In this document: piece by piece, positions 22,923-34,600 of the stretch
Numbering within the stretch: the stretch's first letter is position 1
How the letters are laid out: every line of letters starts with the position of its first letter
Source of the DNA: Rotaria socialis
Taxonomy: Eukaryota; Rotifera; Eurotatoria; Philodinida; Philodinidae
Direction: 5' to 3'
Length of the DNA stretch: 64,000 bases
NCBI GenBank assembly: GCA_905331475.1
Contig: CAJNYU010000351.1
Coordinates: 2,977 to 66,976, forward strand
Position numbers and translations under genes: made by a program
The notes under the pieces: model-generated
What the model saw: the letters and a program-made list of their open reading frames with translations, nothing else
Told to the model about the DNA's origin: nothing
Databases searched by the model: none

Positions 22923-25900
22923 ATGAAAAAAATGCCATTTTCATTAAACAGTGAGGGACGCTCTTTAAGCAGTTTATTTAACTCCAATGAACCTAACAGT
23001 AAGCAAAAAAAAATATTCACCTAACATTTTAATCTAATTTAGATTGTTAAATTTAGATTCAGACAATTTAATTATCGAACAACAAAATTTACTATGTGTA
23101 TTCAAATTGGCTGTAAAAGATCTATTAAATTTAAGTTTAAAACATGAACGTCTTATGGAAAAGGAATATTTTCCATTGAAACATTTTTTTATTGTATTCG
23201 AACATATTCTTTTACATGGTTACACCGGTAAAAAATCTTTTGCAATAAGTTCATCGTCGAACCGTAAAGATCTTTGGCCAATCATTGATCTTATTTCACG
23301 TAAATCAACGGATACACATTTATCAGAAATATCTACATCATCAAAAGAAATGACTAATGTTCGTACACCATTAGGACGTGTGCGTGCATGGTTACGTCTT
23401 GCATTAATGCAAAAACATTTAGCTGATTATTTTAAAATTCTTGTTGAACAAAAAGAAGAACTAAAAGAATTGTACGAAAAAGACGCGTTATTATTATCCG
23501 ATCAAAGTATCATTATACCTGGTTTACTTGTTGGTCTTAATGTGTTGGATTTTAATTTATGTCTACGAGAAGCAACACTTGATCATCCTATAGAAACACC
23601 TATACATTACAGTTTATATTTGCGTGAACGACGTTTATCATCAATTTCATCGAGCAATTCACATCCACCCGGTGCAATAAAAGATCCTATTGATGAATTA
23701 GACGATTTCTCAATGGCATCAGCAATACGTACGAGAAGAACAAGTGTAAAAGATAATGATACAGCTATTGACACCGATACCGCTAGTACAGAATCATCAG
23801 ATGAGACAAAATCCGATACTGCATCTGATAAACGTCTTTCATCTATTCTTGATCAAAAAAGTTACATCGAAGAAATTAATCGAAGTTTACAGTAAATAAA
23901 TAGAAAATTTCATTTAAATTCAATAAGTTTTTATAACAAAATAGGAAAACGCTTGTAAGTTTACAAAATAAATTGCAAACACTCGAACAAACAAATAAAA
24001 CGTTGGTAGAAAGTGATGCACAACAAAAAGCGCGTATCGAACAATTAGAAGAAGAATCAACAAAATTAACATCAGAAAAAGAACACATACAATCATCTCA
24101 TCAACGAAAAATTGACGTAAGATTGAGAAATAATTTTCAAGGAAAAATCGAATTTGATGATTCCTATTTGATACCTTTGTTAATTACAAAGCGTAATTAT
24201 TATATAAATAATTAATATTTTTTGCTAACTTAGGCTTTAACGGCCGACATTGCAGTTGAACGAGAAACTTATAATAAATCTCGAACAGGATTCGATTCAA
24301 TGTACCATGAACTGCAAAAGAAATACGAAGACGAATGTACATCGAAACAAGTAAAAAGAAGACAAAAAAAATTTATTTCATAAAAAGAAAACTTCAAAAT
24401 AAATTCCTAGAAAATTGAAAGTGTTTATCAAGCTCAATTATCACAAAGCAACGAATTTATTGAATCAACGAAAGAATTAGAAAAAGACATTGAAGTAAAA
24501 AAAGTATTGTATGATCGTATGAAGGAAGAAAATGAAAGTCTTACTGAAAAATTACAAGTAAAATTCGAATACAGAAACGCTAACATTTTCATTCATGTTT
24601 TATTTTATTAGATTGAAACAACTCGAAATAATGAACAAGAACATCAAATACAATTAAAAGACAAAGAAAATCAAATGCTCCGACAAACTATCAACGAATT
24701 AGAAACAAAGTAGACGAAGTTTTCTGTTTGCATGGAGCTCAATATTGCAGATAAATGCGTATTATGTTTAGACATGCACCAGTCTCAGTCCGTCTGTGTA
24801 TTCAGTTTGACTGGGTTTACAATATCACTGAACAACATCCTATAATCATTAATTTTGCTTTACTTTACCAAAATTGCTTGAATAAAGTAATTCTAATGGA
24901 AGATACAGAGAAGTCGAAACGGCGAGTGGCGTTAAGCTGACTTACTGTACAACAGAATTTGTTTTCAAATTCCTACGGCGAGGTACAGGGGTCAAAAATT
25001 TGAAAGGCGTTGCTAGCAAAATAAAGCTATCAGATAGGAAGTCAGCTTAACGCTGCTTGCCTTTTCGGCTTCCTGTATTTTCCATTAGAATTATTTTATT
25101 CAAGCAATTTTGGTATAGTCAAGTAAAATTAATGATTATAGGATTAAAACTGGATCATTTTACAGGATGTTCAGTGATATTGTAAACCCAGTCAAACTGG
25201 ATACCCAGGCGAACTGTACTGGTGCATGTCTAATTATGCTATTCCTATTGAGACGTGTTGTTCTGTCAAGAATATTTCATTATGAAATTCTCTCTTCAAT
25301 GTTCACAGTTCTAATTCAATATGAATACGAAACCTTTTCGGATAGTTTCATAATCCATTAGGATGCAAATAATCTCAGTTTAAGAATGATTACTCGGTTG
25401 CAGGATTTTCCTCGTTCGGTTTACTACAAGCCACGGATTCGGTCGAATCTTACAGCATGATTTTCTTTATCATTTTTTTCTTCTGTATGTAGTATCGAAC
25501 AAACCAATCAACAAATTCACGGTCTTGTTAGTACCAATGAATCATTAAATCGAGCATTGGCTAAATCAGATAATGACAAGTTAGTAGATTTCCTATTGTG
25601 AATACTAAATAAAACATATTTTTCTACGTAGAACATCATTAGAAACTGATTTAAATGTTGAAAAAGAGTTCCAGCAGCGTCTTCAAAAGGCACTACAAAA
25701 TGAAAAAGACAAAGTGTTAACACTTCAAATCGATATTCATGAATTAAATTCAATGAAACAAGTAAAATAACGATTGGACTAGTTAACTATTAACATATGC
25801 TGTTGTTGTTGTTATTGTTTTTTTCTCGTAAGGAATATGATGCATATAAAAAAGAAATGACTAAAAAACAAAATGATTTTGAAAAGAAATTTAACGACCA

Positions 25901-26263
25901 AGACGAAACTATCGAAGAATTAGCCTTAAAATTAGAAGTATATATTAAACGTGAACATGAATCTCGTGAAAAAGATGGTATACGAGCATCAGGTTGGATG
26001 AAAGATGAAGATGTTAAAGAGTGTTGTCAATGTAAAAAAGAGTTCGGTGCACTTCGACGAAAACATCATTGTCGACAGTAAGTTTTTCTTGTACGAAAAC
26101 ACTTGTACTAAATATTATTTTATTTTTATAAAGATGTGGTCTAATATTTTGTGAAGCTTGTGTTAGTACAAAATTAACATTGTCGGGTACCAATAAGCCC
26201 GTACGTGTTTGCGATGCATGTTGTAAAAATGTACTTGCGCAATGTGCAGTTAATGGACCATGA
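22923..26263 (+). CDS. RUFY-type protein (RUN domain, coiled coil, FYVE zinc finger)
   Basis: Ten exons: 22923-22998, 23057-23891, 23945-24116, 24234-24350, 24411-24557, 24612-24709, 25493-25579, 25632-25761, 25833-26077 and 26134-26263. Every junction is GT-AG with fitting phase; total 678 residues, the usual RUFY1/2 size. The RUN domain covers about residues 26-190 and shows FFIVFEHILLHG, TPLGRVRAWLRLALMQKHLA and IPGLLVGLNVLDFNLCLREA. A long Glu/Lys/Gln-rich coiled coil follows, then a FYVE finger with WMKDEDV, the basic RRKHHCRQCG motif that binds PI3P, and RVCDAC. Vertebrate RUFY proteins bind small GTPases and act in early-endosome tethering. Most introns are about 50 bp; the sixth is 783 bp because it carries the foldback element at 24767-25233. 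The second exon could start at 23043 only at the cost of a stop, so 23057 was chosen. Confidence 0.93.
24767..25233. mobile_element. 467-bp foldback (MITE-like) element in the RUFY intron
   Basis: The segment is a near-palindrome. The left arm (24767 to about 24945) is repeated in reverse complement at about 25035-25233, sharing TAGACATGCACCAGT at the tips, CAGTTTGACTGGGTTTACAA, CCAAAATTGCTTGAATAAA and GCGTTAAGCTGACTT at the inner ends, around a spacer of roughly 90 bp. The left arm has lost about 20 bp present in the right arm. TTATG at 24762-24766 and 25234-25238 may be a 5-bp target duplication. There is no coding capacity. It sits fully inside an intron, so the gene frame is unaffected. 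Confidence 0.8.
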
Positions 26264-26714
26264 ATGAAGAAAATTTCAGCAATCGCAATAATGATTTTTT
26301 GCACTTATTAATTATTCTATATAGATATCGTATTTTATTTTTCCGTAATTTATTTAATGACCGCGTAAATTTTACATCTAAAAAATGATTCCTGTTTTCA
26401 TTTTGTATTTTGACTCGGTGGTTGATGTTGTTTCATGAAGATAATTTTAGTCAATATGTTGTGATATCAATATTTTTAATATTATAATTTTTTTCTAGAT
26501 ATAATTGATTAACAAAAAAACATGGTGCCGTAATATTCCGGCTGATTATTATTAAGATTTTAGTTTTGTTCGGCTAAATCATGGACACGATCAATTAGTA
26601 TTCAAGAAATGGGTCATGTTGATCGATGAAAGTTTTCCGCGTGAGAACATTGAACGATTTTCATTTATTTTTAGATAAATATTTTTTTTCAATTTTATCG
26701 AGAGAAAAATAAAA
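26264..26714. other. Short intergenic spacer between RUFY and the myosin light chain gene
   Basis: Same-strand spacer of 451 bp, AT-rich. It presumably holds the RUFY 3' end and the next promoter; no specific site recognised. Confidence 0.4.
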
Positions 26715-28183
26715 ATGCCAACTGCAAAAGAAGAACTTCCAGATTTTCGTGAAGCCTTCAGCTTATTTGACGATCGTGGAGATGATAAAATTCCAAAACA
26801 TCTATTCGGCGAAGTGGTCAGAGCCTTAGGATTAAATCCAAACGAAGCGCAAATCAAAGGCACGGTACAAAATTTAAAAACTGATCGAATATCATTTGAA
26901 GAATTTATACCTTTGTATGATTCATTGGCAAAAAAGAAAGATAATAATATGACCGAAGAAGAACTTATTGAAGGTAGGATTGATTTTTTTCCTAAAATAA
27001 AAAATATTTTCATAACCTACGGAACGTACAAGATTCGGCAAAATCTTTCGCTGAGCAATTTCATTTGAGTAAAAAAAGCATTTATTAATAATCTGCACTC
27101 GTAAACTGAACATGATATGGGCTATCGTTGCATTTTATGAGTAAGATTCGTTTGGAGTTCAGTACTTATAATTGTCTTTCCTGCTGAGTTAAGTCATAGC
27201 ATGGATGTGTCAAGAGAGATTTACACTAGTTACAAATAAGCTGCACTTAAAATGTTAATCAATAGAAAACAAAGATTATATAGTACTGTATTATATTTCA
27301 AGCATAAACATGCTGATTTTTATTGCTTTAGTAGGTTCTAATCATAAATGTGAAATATCAACACTGATCAAGTGAAAACCAGATGTGTTTTTAACTCTAA
27401 TAGGGATTCGTTCGCATGTAAATAAAAAATGATATCTTTTGTGACTACTTCAAAATTCATATTTTGAGCGATATCGCGTTATCGTTTTTATACAATTTCT
27501 CAAAACTGTCCGAAAGGTTCGTTAATCAATTTATCGATTAAGTTTGACAATAACGATTAGGTGAAGTCTATAGACTCTTAGGTGCTTTTCTTCTTTCTTT
27601 CTCATAAATCATACGTGAATCACCTTTATCACGTGACATTTCGATTGATACACTGCAATGAATTAATCATTTATATGATTAAAATACCTTCAAATCGTTT
27701 TCAATTATTTTATTTAACTGATAAAAAATCTATTAGATAAGTTCTATCGAGTAAAAAATGTAATTTGTTATTTTTGACTTCGTATTTGAATAGGCAACAT
27801 AAAACTGCTAATAAAAAGTGTACGGCACTTATATATATTAGTATGTAGGTGTTATTTTGTGTTTGCATTCAGCGTACTGTTGATTTAATTTCGAAATATA
27901 GAAGACAATGGAGGTAATCATAAGATTTTCACATTTCTCTTGTTTTTATAAAGTATGTGCAGAGGAACGAAATTAAAAAAAAGTTCTTTATTTATTTTAA
28001 GGGTTAAAAGTATTCGATAAAGAACAAAACGGCAGTATTTCGTCAGCTGAACTTCGACATCTATTAACCAATCTAGGCGAACGATTATCAGACGAAGAAG
28101 TTGAACAATTACTTGCGGGTTTCGAAGACAAAAATGGCCTTGTTAATTATGAAGAATGGATTCGAAAATTACTTCGTAACTAA
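26715..28183 (+). CDS. Myosin essential light chain (EF-hand, calmodulin superfamily)
   Basis: Two exons, 26715-26973 and 28002-28183, are split by a 1028-bp GT-AG intron, phase 1. The protein has 146 residues, matching the 150-residue family. The order is [16 protein letters not shown] (first, degenerate EF-hand), [28 protein letters not shown], the hinge [20 protein letters not shown] with a plausible calcium loop, [20 protein letters not shown] and a C-terminal [11 protein letters not shown]. This pattern (ALG.NP, EGL.VFDKE, LGE..) is that of MYL6-like essential light chains rather than calmodulin. It would bind the first IQ motif of a conventional myosin heavy chain in muscle or cytoplasm. 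The long intron shows no recognisable element. Confidence 0.9.
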
Positions 28184-28486
28184 AACAATCAACAGCACAA
28201 CAAAACACACATTCCTCATGCCTCTTATTCTGCTCTTTTGCTAATGATCAGTGCATATTTTCTATTCTTCTTTTCTAATCGATCTGTTTTATTCATTCCA
28301 TTTCTTTTTTTTATTATTATTTCATTAATCTCAATTTTAGATGATATAATTTTATTTTTTATATTCAATGAATCGTATTTTGAATAATAGCAATAATAAT
28401 GAAAGTGGCTCATTATATCCTATATATCCACTTTCGATGTGTGTTCGATTTCGGACGGAAAAAATTCTTTCACTGAAGTAAGTCTT
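28184..28486. other. Convergent 3' flank between myosin light chain and TMEM45 genes
   Basis: 303 bp, T-rich. It holds the 3' ends of two convergent genes; no gene seen. Confidence 0.5.
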
Positions 28487-29371
28487 TTATTCTATTATTG
28501 TTGTTGTGCCATTTAATTTCTCCATTTCCTCATCTTCATCATTGACCATGGAAAATTGTCCGTACTCAACAAAATCGACTGTTTGTTTTTGACGTCTGCT
28601 GACTGCGTAGGCCAGAATAGCTAATGCGAGTAATATGAAAAGTACAACAGCCATGTGAAGCACGAAATAGTAGGCAATTAACATCGTTGTACGATGAGCA
28701 GCAGTGTCTTTGCTTTCTTCATAATGTTCATGAAATGGACTATAAAGAAAAAAGCCAGTTGTATAAAACCAGGAACCTTGCATCACAGTAAAATATCCTC
28801 GCATTAATGTTCCATGAACTTGTTTTTCTTTTTGAACTAATTCGAAAACACCGCATACAACTGTAGCACATATTGCTAAAACAAGAAAAATGTGTATCAG
28901 AATTTCTACATCACCACGACCATGACCATGAAAATAGAAAAGTAGCGCCTCGGCTGCGAAAGCTAAAGTTCCAGCAACAATATCGAAATGTTTTGGTAAT
29001 GGAAAATTGTAATGCATTAATATTTGAATTAAACCAACTAAGAAAAACATGCCATACATAGCGAAATGTTGAAGATTATTTGCTCCGAAAAAAATTGATG
29101 CATGGCCAGTTTGAGGATCTACTACACGATTAAAGCCAGCAATGAGTTCAATGAGTATACCCAACGTTGTACCGAATAAAACAAAAAATGATTCAATCGG
29201 TAACTTAGCAACGCGTAGGCCACAGCAATGACATGGAAATGCTGATGACGTATAATACGGCCGTCGACGTTGACGACATATGAAATAGCGCAGCCATGAT
29301 GAGTACATCCACCATAGACCAAGTATGATAAATATTGAACCTGGAACTAAATGTCCTCCGAGACTTCCCAT
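28487..29371 (-). CDS. TMEM45 family (DUF716) multi-pass membrane protein
   Basis: Single-exon frame of 294 residues, close to TMEM45A/B (about 275). It starts MGSLGGHLVPGSIFIILGLW, the characteristic family opening, and continues with IESFFVLFGTTLGILIELIAG, NNLQHFAMYGMFFLVGLIQI, EALLFYFHGHGRGDVEILIH (the family's histidine-rich motif), VMQGSWFYTTGFFLY and a final helix, in all about seven hydrophobic segments. The acidic C-terminal tail is cytosolic by inference. The human proteins are poorly understood (a Golgi/lysosomal-type membrane role and regulation in epithelia have been reported). The start lies 13 bases after an acceptor-like GTTTCAG. It is divergent with TPRA1 to the right. Confidence 0.92.
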   Translation of the reverse strand: MGSLGGHLVPGSIFIILGLWWMYSSWLRYFICRQRRRPYYTSSAFPCHCCGLRVAKLPIESFFVLFGTTLGILIELIAGFNRVVDPQTGHASIFFGANNLQHFAMYGMFFLVGLIQILMHYNFPLPKHFDIVAGTLAFAAEALLFYFHGHGRGDVEILIHIFLVLAICATVVCGVFELVQKEKQVHGTLMRGYFTVMQGSWFYTTGFFLYSPFHEHYEESKDTAAHRTTMLIAYYFVLHMAVVLFILLALAILAYAVSRRQKQTVDFVEYGQFSMVNDEDEEMEKLNGTTTIIE

Positions 29372-29580
29372 GACTTTCTTTCAACTGAAACAAGCGTATA
29401 AAAGTGAATACCTTTTTATGCGCGGTGAAGCAAAAGAAAATGAAATAAATAAAATGTCGCTTTCTCTCTCGTCTACGTTCAAGAATACCTTACGCATCAC
29501 AAATATTACCCGCATGAGAACAGGAAGAAAAATCCTCTGAATACTACATGCGACAAAGTAGTTATATGTGAAAGCAACCG
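29372..29580. promoter_or_regulatory. Short divergent intergenic region of TMEM45 and TPRA1
   Basis: Only about 210 bp separate the TMEM45 start from the earliest candidate TPRA1 start (about 390 bp to the first certain TPRA1 exon). Both promoters must lie here or overlap the genes. No TATA-like or other specific site can be named. Confidence 0.35.
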
Positions 29581-31124
29581 ATGCAGCAGTAACGTTATTT
29601 TTTTTCTCTTTCTCCTTTTCTTCTGCCGCGCCCGTACTATACGTGCAGGTTAACTATGATTGCATTAGGCAAAAAGGGAGAACACTATCCTGACGAATAA
29701 ATATTTACGAAAACAAAGGAAAAAAAAAGATATTGATGATGTATTTCTTTCTTCTAGCATTCGTTATTTTGATTTGATTATTCTTGTACCAAATCTTATA
29801 TTCGTTCTATTTCTCATTATTAAATGGCTTCGTACAAGAGCAAAATTGAATTCAAGCAAACCCTTATTATTCACTCTTAGTTGCCTCATTCTCATTGTGT
29901 CATCGATTAATGTCCTACGATGTGTATATGCAATGATATTTGCCGAACAAACATCATTTGTCAAAGGGATTATTATAAAAGTGACATAGAAAACTTTTTA
30001 CTTTGCTTTTTCTTATTTGAATATTATGTCGCTTATTTAGGTCCTTTGGTTGCTCGTTCGATTTACACTTTTATGTACAGAATTCAGTGTTTTAGTATTT
30101 GGCATTTATTTCGGTAAATGCATTGAATTGAATATTTATCTGTTTTTACAAATTATTTATTTAGGTCGCTCATATCCAAATCGACCATGGATAAAAATAA
30201 TAAAAGTCTTAATTATATCATCGCTTTGTTCGTTGATTTATACTGTTATACAAGTAGCTAAGAAATGAATTTTGTTTTTCTTATAACTGTTAAAATCTTT
30301 TGTTCAAGGCCGTTCTTGAATTTCGTGGTGATGCACGTCCGAACGACTTTCAAATGACAAGTTATAATCTCTATTCCTATGGTGGCATGAAATTTCTGCT
30401 TATGTCAAGTTCAATTTTTCTTATTGTACGTCGAAATCTATTATTTTAATATTGAATCTTTGATTTATATCATTAGATGTATATTGTTATCTGTCTTTTA
30501 CCATTGTTGTGTCGTCAACATCGTAAATATTTGCCAAGTAAATTCGAAGAAAAATAATGGATTTAAAATACCTTTTTACTTTCTACTTAAGTTCGTCGGT
30601 CGTTTTACATTTATTGTTTCATTATGGCATTTATCAATGGAATTCAAATAGTCGGAACAACGTTGAATTTAACTGAATCATCAAAATATGCAACGTGGTA
30701 AGTTTATGATTATTCTCTCGTATACCTAAACGATAAAAGGGCATCGTTTCTCTATTGAGTTTGACGTCTGATAGGTGATTTCAACCGGTTTTTTTCTCTC
30801 TCGTTGTAGCATTGTTGATGGTACAACATGCATATTTTATGTTTGTTTTGCTCCATTTGTCTATCATCAATTTTTGCGACGAGCGCTAAGGTAGATTTTT
30901 TTCTTTCATGCTATCAAGCTTTGTACTATTATTCATTTTTGCAATTAAGTTCGCAAACTCTCATTCCGCAAGTAATGTACGCCGATTCAACTATCAACGA
31001 TGATGGCGAAGACGATGATTTGATAGATGACGACATGAATTCCAATCGGCCTTTACTTAATTATTCGCCAGATTATGATGTAGATTCGTCATATTCAATA
31101 TTAGTAAGGCCAACTATGGCCTAA
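29581..31124 (+). CDS. TPRA1: TPRA1 (GPR175) homologue, seven-helix membrane protein
   Basis: Eight certain exons: 29758-29980, 30041-30113, 30165-30253, 30309-30425, 30477-30537, 30592-30697, 30810-30890 and 30950-31124, all GT-AG with fitting phases. The protein follows human TPRA1 throughout: IRYFDLIILVPNLIFVLFLI, VLWLLVRFTLLCTEFSVLVF, MTSYNLYSYGGMKFLLMSSS, RRSFYIYCFIMAFINGIQIV and CIVDGTTCIFYVCFAPFVYH. Orthologues are predicted orphan-receptor-like proteins linked to Hedgehog signalling and embryogenesis; mechanism unclear. The first exon is the weak point: an ATG at 29581 with a donor after 29588 gives the right phase and a 310-residue product, but the human N-terminus is longer, so another first exon is possible. 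The acidic C-terminal tail is lineage-specific. Confidence 0.9.
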
Positions 31125-31273
31125 TTTTATCAAAACAAAAACGCACTTTAATTATGATATGTATTTTTCTTTTGTATACTGTGTCTGTTTATTTTCACTT
31201 TATGTAAAGGTCTATTTGTTTTTGTAAACAAAAAATAATATACTGAATGTTTTTTGGAATATGAATGATGATA

Positions 31274-31636
31274 TTACAATGGTGGTGCACAGCAGAATTT
31301 ACGTGATCGTAGTAGCCATGTTGGAAAACCGCTAGCAATTAGATCTTTAGAAGAAAACGAACACAAATTTACAGCCTGTTCATCGGAAACTAATCTTTTC
31401 TTTTTCTTACCGTTATCATTTGCATCAGCTAAATTAAAATAATCATATGTTTCGCCAGCTTGAACATGATGAGGCATTGTATCATGTGCTGTTAGCTAAA
31501 ATTTTCACAAATAGATTTTCTAATTAACTAAAAAACAACTTACCAGTTTCCTTCCTTCCATTAACCGCGGATATGCATGAGAAACTGCAGCACAGACAAT
31601 AAGAAGTAAAATAAATCGTATGGAGCAAGAAAACAT
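31274..31636 (-). CDS. Small secreted peptide precursor, possibly a neuropeptide
   Basis: Two exons, 31544-31636 and 31274-31495, with a 48-bp GT-AG intron in phase 0, give 104 residues. A clear signal peptide (FILLLIVCAAVSHA) ends near residue 21. The mature part contains NGKKKKR at residues 59-65. A glycine directly before a basic cleavage site is the classical signal for C-terminal amidation, so a peptide ending at Asn59-amide could be released by a prohormone convertase. The C-terminal part has cysteines at 76, 99 and 100 and a second basic site (RSRK, 94-97). No known neuropeptide family fits. It lies convergent to TPRA1, 149 bp away. Secretion is well supported, the hormone role is inference. 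Confidence 0.7.
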
Positions 31637-34600
31637 GATCGATTTTTGAGATAATAGAGTACGTTTGAAAGCTTATGCAAAAATGTGAATTGCTAAAATA
31701 AAAAAAGAAGCAAATTATATAGATATATATATATATCTAGAAAGAGAAAGACTGCATTAATTTTTGCTTCAGTTTAATACAAATGAAATGCATCTTTATA
31801 GTGTGAGAAAAAAGAAACACGGAGAAAACTCTCGCCTCTCTCTCTCTCTCTTGCTTTCTTTTTACTTAACAAGAGCCGAGGAAGACCGGGCATCAAAACT
31901 ACAGGAGATTCTCGAGAAAATTTTAATATAAAGGGTCTATCTATTTTCTCTCGCTCTCTGTTTCTTGCTGTTTATTCAATTTCCTTTTGCAATAAAAATC
32001 CTTTGCGCTCTCTCTCTCTCTCTCTCTTACTTTTTCCTTATGAGCGTTGGCGGTGGTGAATTCCCCTTTGTTTTCATCTTCGTTACAATTGTGAAAGGTT
32101 TTAATGAAACTTCATATCAATATCATCTTTCTTACGTTGCTCTATTTAGTCCCAATGGACAATTGAATCAGTTTCGGAGAACAATCGTTTAACACGGGCC
32201 CAAGAAATTAGCATAGAATGCAACAGATCAAAACACACGATTGACTAAATATTTGTTTTTTTTATTGTTTTCGAACAACAGACCATTAAAAAGAGCACCC
32301 GTCAATTTTTTGTATAATACTCTATTGAAATCAATTGATTTTTTCCGGTGACATTCTTCACGATTTGCTTCTTACAATAGGCAACCGGAACTTGTTAACA
32401 AACAATTAACGAAAACTAATGATGATTTAGTGATTTTAATCAACAGAACAATAAAAAATATTCATATCGTTGTTTCTCGATATTTCTCAATGTCATCATA
32501 GAAAAACGATGTAAACCTTTGATTTCTACATTGGAAAGAAAACTCATATTAAGTCTTGTTTTTCGGATTATTAAGAATTATTTTGGTGATTGCCATGGCA
32601 ATGAGGAAATGTCAATCAACTGAGTATATCAAAAATATGTTTTCTATTTATTCGCCAATACAAGAACTTGCGCGATCGTTCTATGAATACTTCAAATTTG
32701 GTGCGCATCCTAATTTGATAAAATAGATAAACCAACATCGACGTAGGAGTTACTCTGATTAATTGAGCGTCTTTCACAGCATTCAATAATAATTACTCGT
32801 GTTAAAGTTTTTTGCGTGCCAGGAAAAATTAATGAATTAAGAATCCAGGGCAAGTTTATTTATGCATTCATTATTCTAATGCTTATTATTTGAATTCATA
32901 TTAGTTTCTACTTCGTGTAAGAATGAATGCATGCTTGCTATTTGCGCTTGGCTATTAGCTGGAAAAAGGCTCAAAACATATAACATGGCAAAAATTAAAT
33001 ATTTGTAGAAATAAATTCACATTTCCTGTAGAGATTATCAAATTTCAATTAGTTTGACATGGAGCTAGTCAAGTTAAAAAACAAATCTTTATCATATATA
33101 TATTTTTTTTTCTATTCATGAGACCTAGAGGCATCTATTTGTGAACATTTCCGGTACATCTATTCTGTAATAAGAGATAGAAGCAAATTTCTTATTTCAT
33201 TCGATTCTATTTTACTATAGAGAAAATTGAATATATTTTTTCATTTGGCGGTAAAATGAGCCGTAAAGAAGATCAATGTTCTCGTCTTTAATAGTTTTCT
33301 TTAATATAATCATGATCCCATCAAAAAGCTAAATAGATATCATGTTCTGAGCAAGTGTACATATCTGCACGGTATCACATATGTTTTCGTGGATACTTCC
33401 AAAGGAAGCAATGCCTGTGATCCCCATGCGTCTGTATTTTGTCCCTAGTCTTGAAGGTTCTGCCGGAAAAAACATTGTCACTGAATAAACTCTGGTTCAG
33501 ACTCAAGTTACGACCAAACGAGAAAAACATTCAGTTTTTCTCAGTACTAAAATAGAATTTTAAAAATCCTAGGCACTAAATAGGTTGGCTGACAAGAATG
33601 CCGATGAATCTTTTTATAGGATATAGGAAATCTTTCGCTCTATGTTGACTTGAGAAAAAATAATTCTACTCGATTTTTTATGTTAATTCAGAAAAAATGT
33701 TTTTTTTAAATGTTGAAAAGTATTCTTATTGATTTCGGTAAACATTTATTCAATGATATAAATAGTAGCGAGAAAGATCAATGTCACTTAGCACAGTCTG
33801 TTCATAACGCTGAATCTTAAACAAAATTCTAGATGTTTCGAAATTTTGAAAAAGGAACATTTATCGGAATAATGAAAGAGCAAAAAAGCGGAGAGATAAA
33901 TTCTAAAGAAAATTAGAAGCAGACTTTTTTGAAATGTTCAATTAAAAAAAAAGATCTTTTCTTTCTTGATTTGCAGCAGACATACTAACGCTCCTGATTG
34001 GAAATAATTATTGACTTTTTTCAGACAATTGAAAACACTCTACTCAGTCTAATTGCAAGCACTAGACACAACACTTCATTCAAATCAGTACTAAAATTTT
34101 TTTAGCGTGACAATCAAGTAAATAAATTAATCAATAGATGCTCATCACATTCAGAACCATTATTATATTTTCTTTAGCTGAAAAGTACTTGAACATCCGT
34201 TTTGCTTGAACATCTTATTGATTAAGAGAAAGAAGCTTGTAGATATTCCCTGAGTTCAATATTATGGTGGCGAGCTTTGAAAAAAAAATCTTTTTGGCTT
34301 TAAATTTACATAGAAAATAAATGTTGATTTAAAATCAAATATTCCTGAGTACAATATATCCTATTGACAAAAATTTACAAAGTTAATCTTATTTGTCTTC
34401 TTTATTTAGAACTGGGAACATTTTTGTTGTGACATGTACCAGTGCCTTTGAAAGCTAAAAAGTAAATACTCGTAAACCATATGCGATAAGCTGATGATAG
34501 ACATTATCTCTCATAACAGAACAGCATTTGAGAAGCCGATGAGATACGTTTTTGGCATCCTATAACAATAATATGACTTAGAGTACCTATAAATATATTT

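Noticed and set aside
26591-27013. 140-codon minus-strand frame
   Set aside because: It lies antisense to the first exon of the myosin light chain gene; a shadow.
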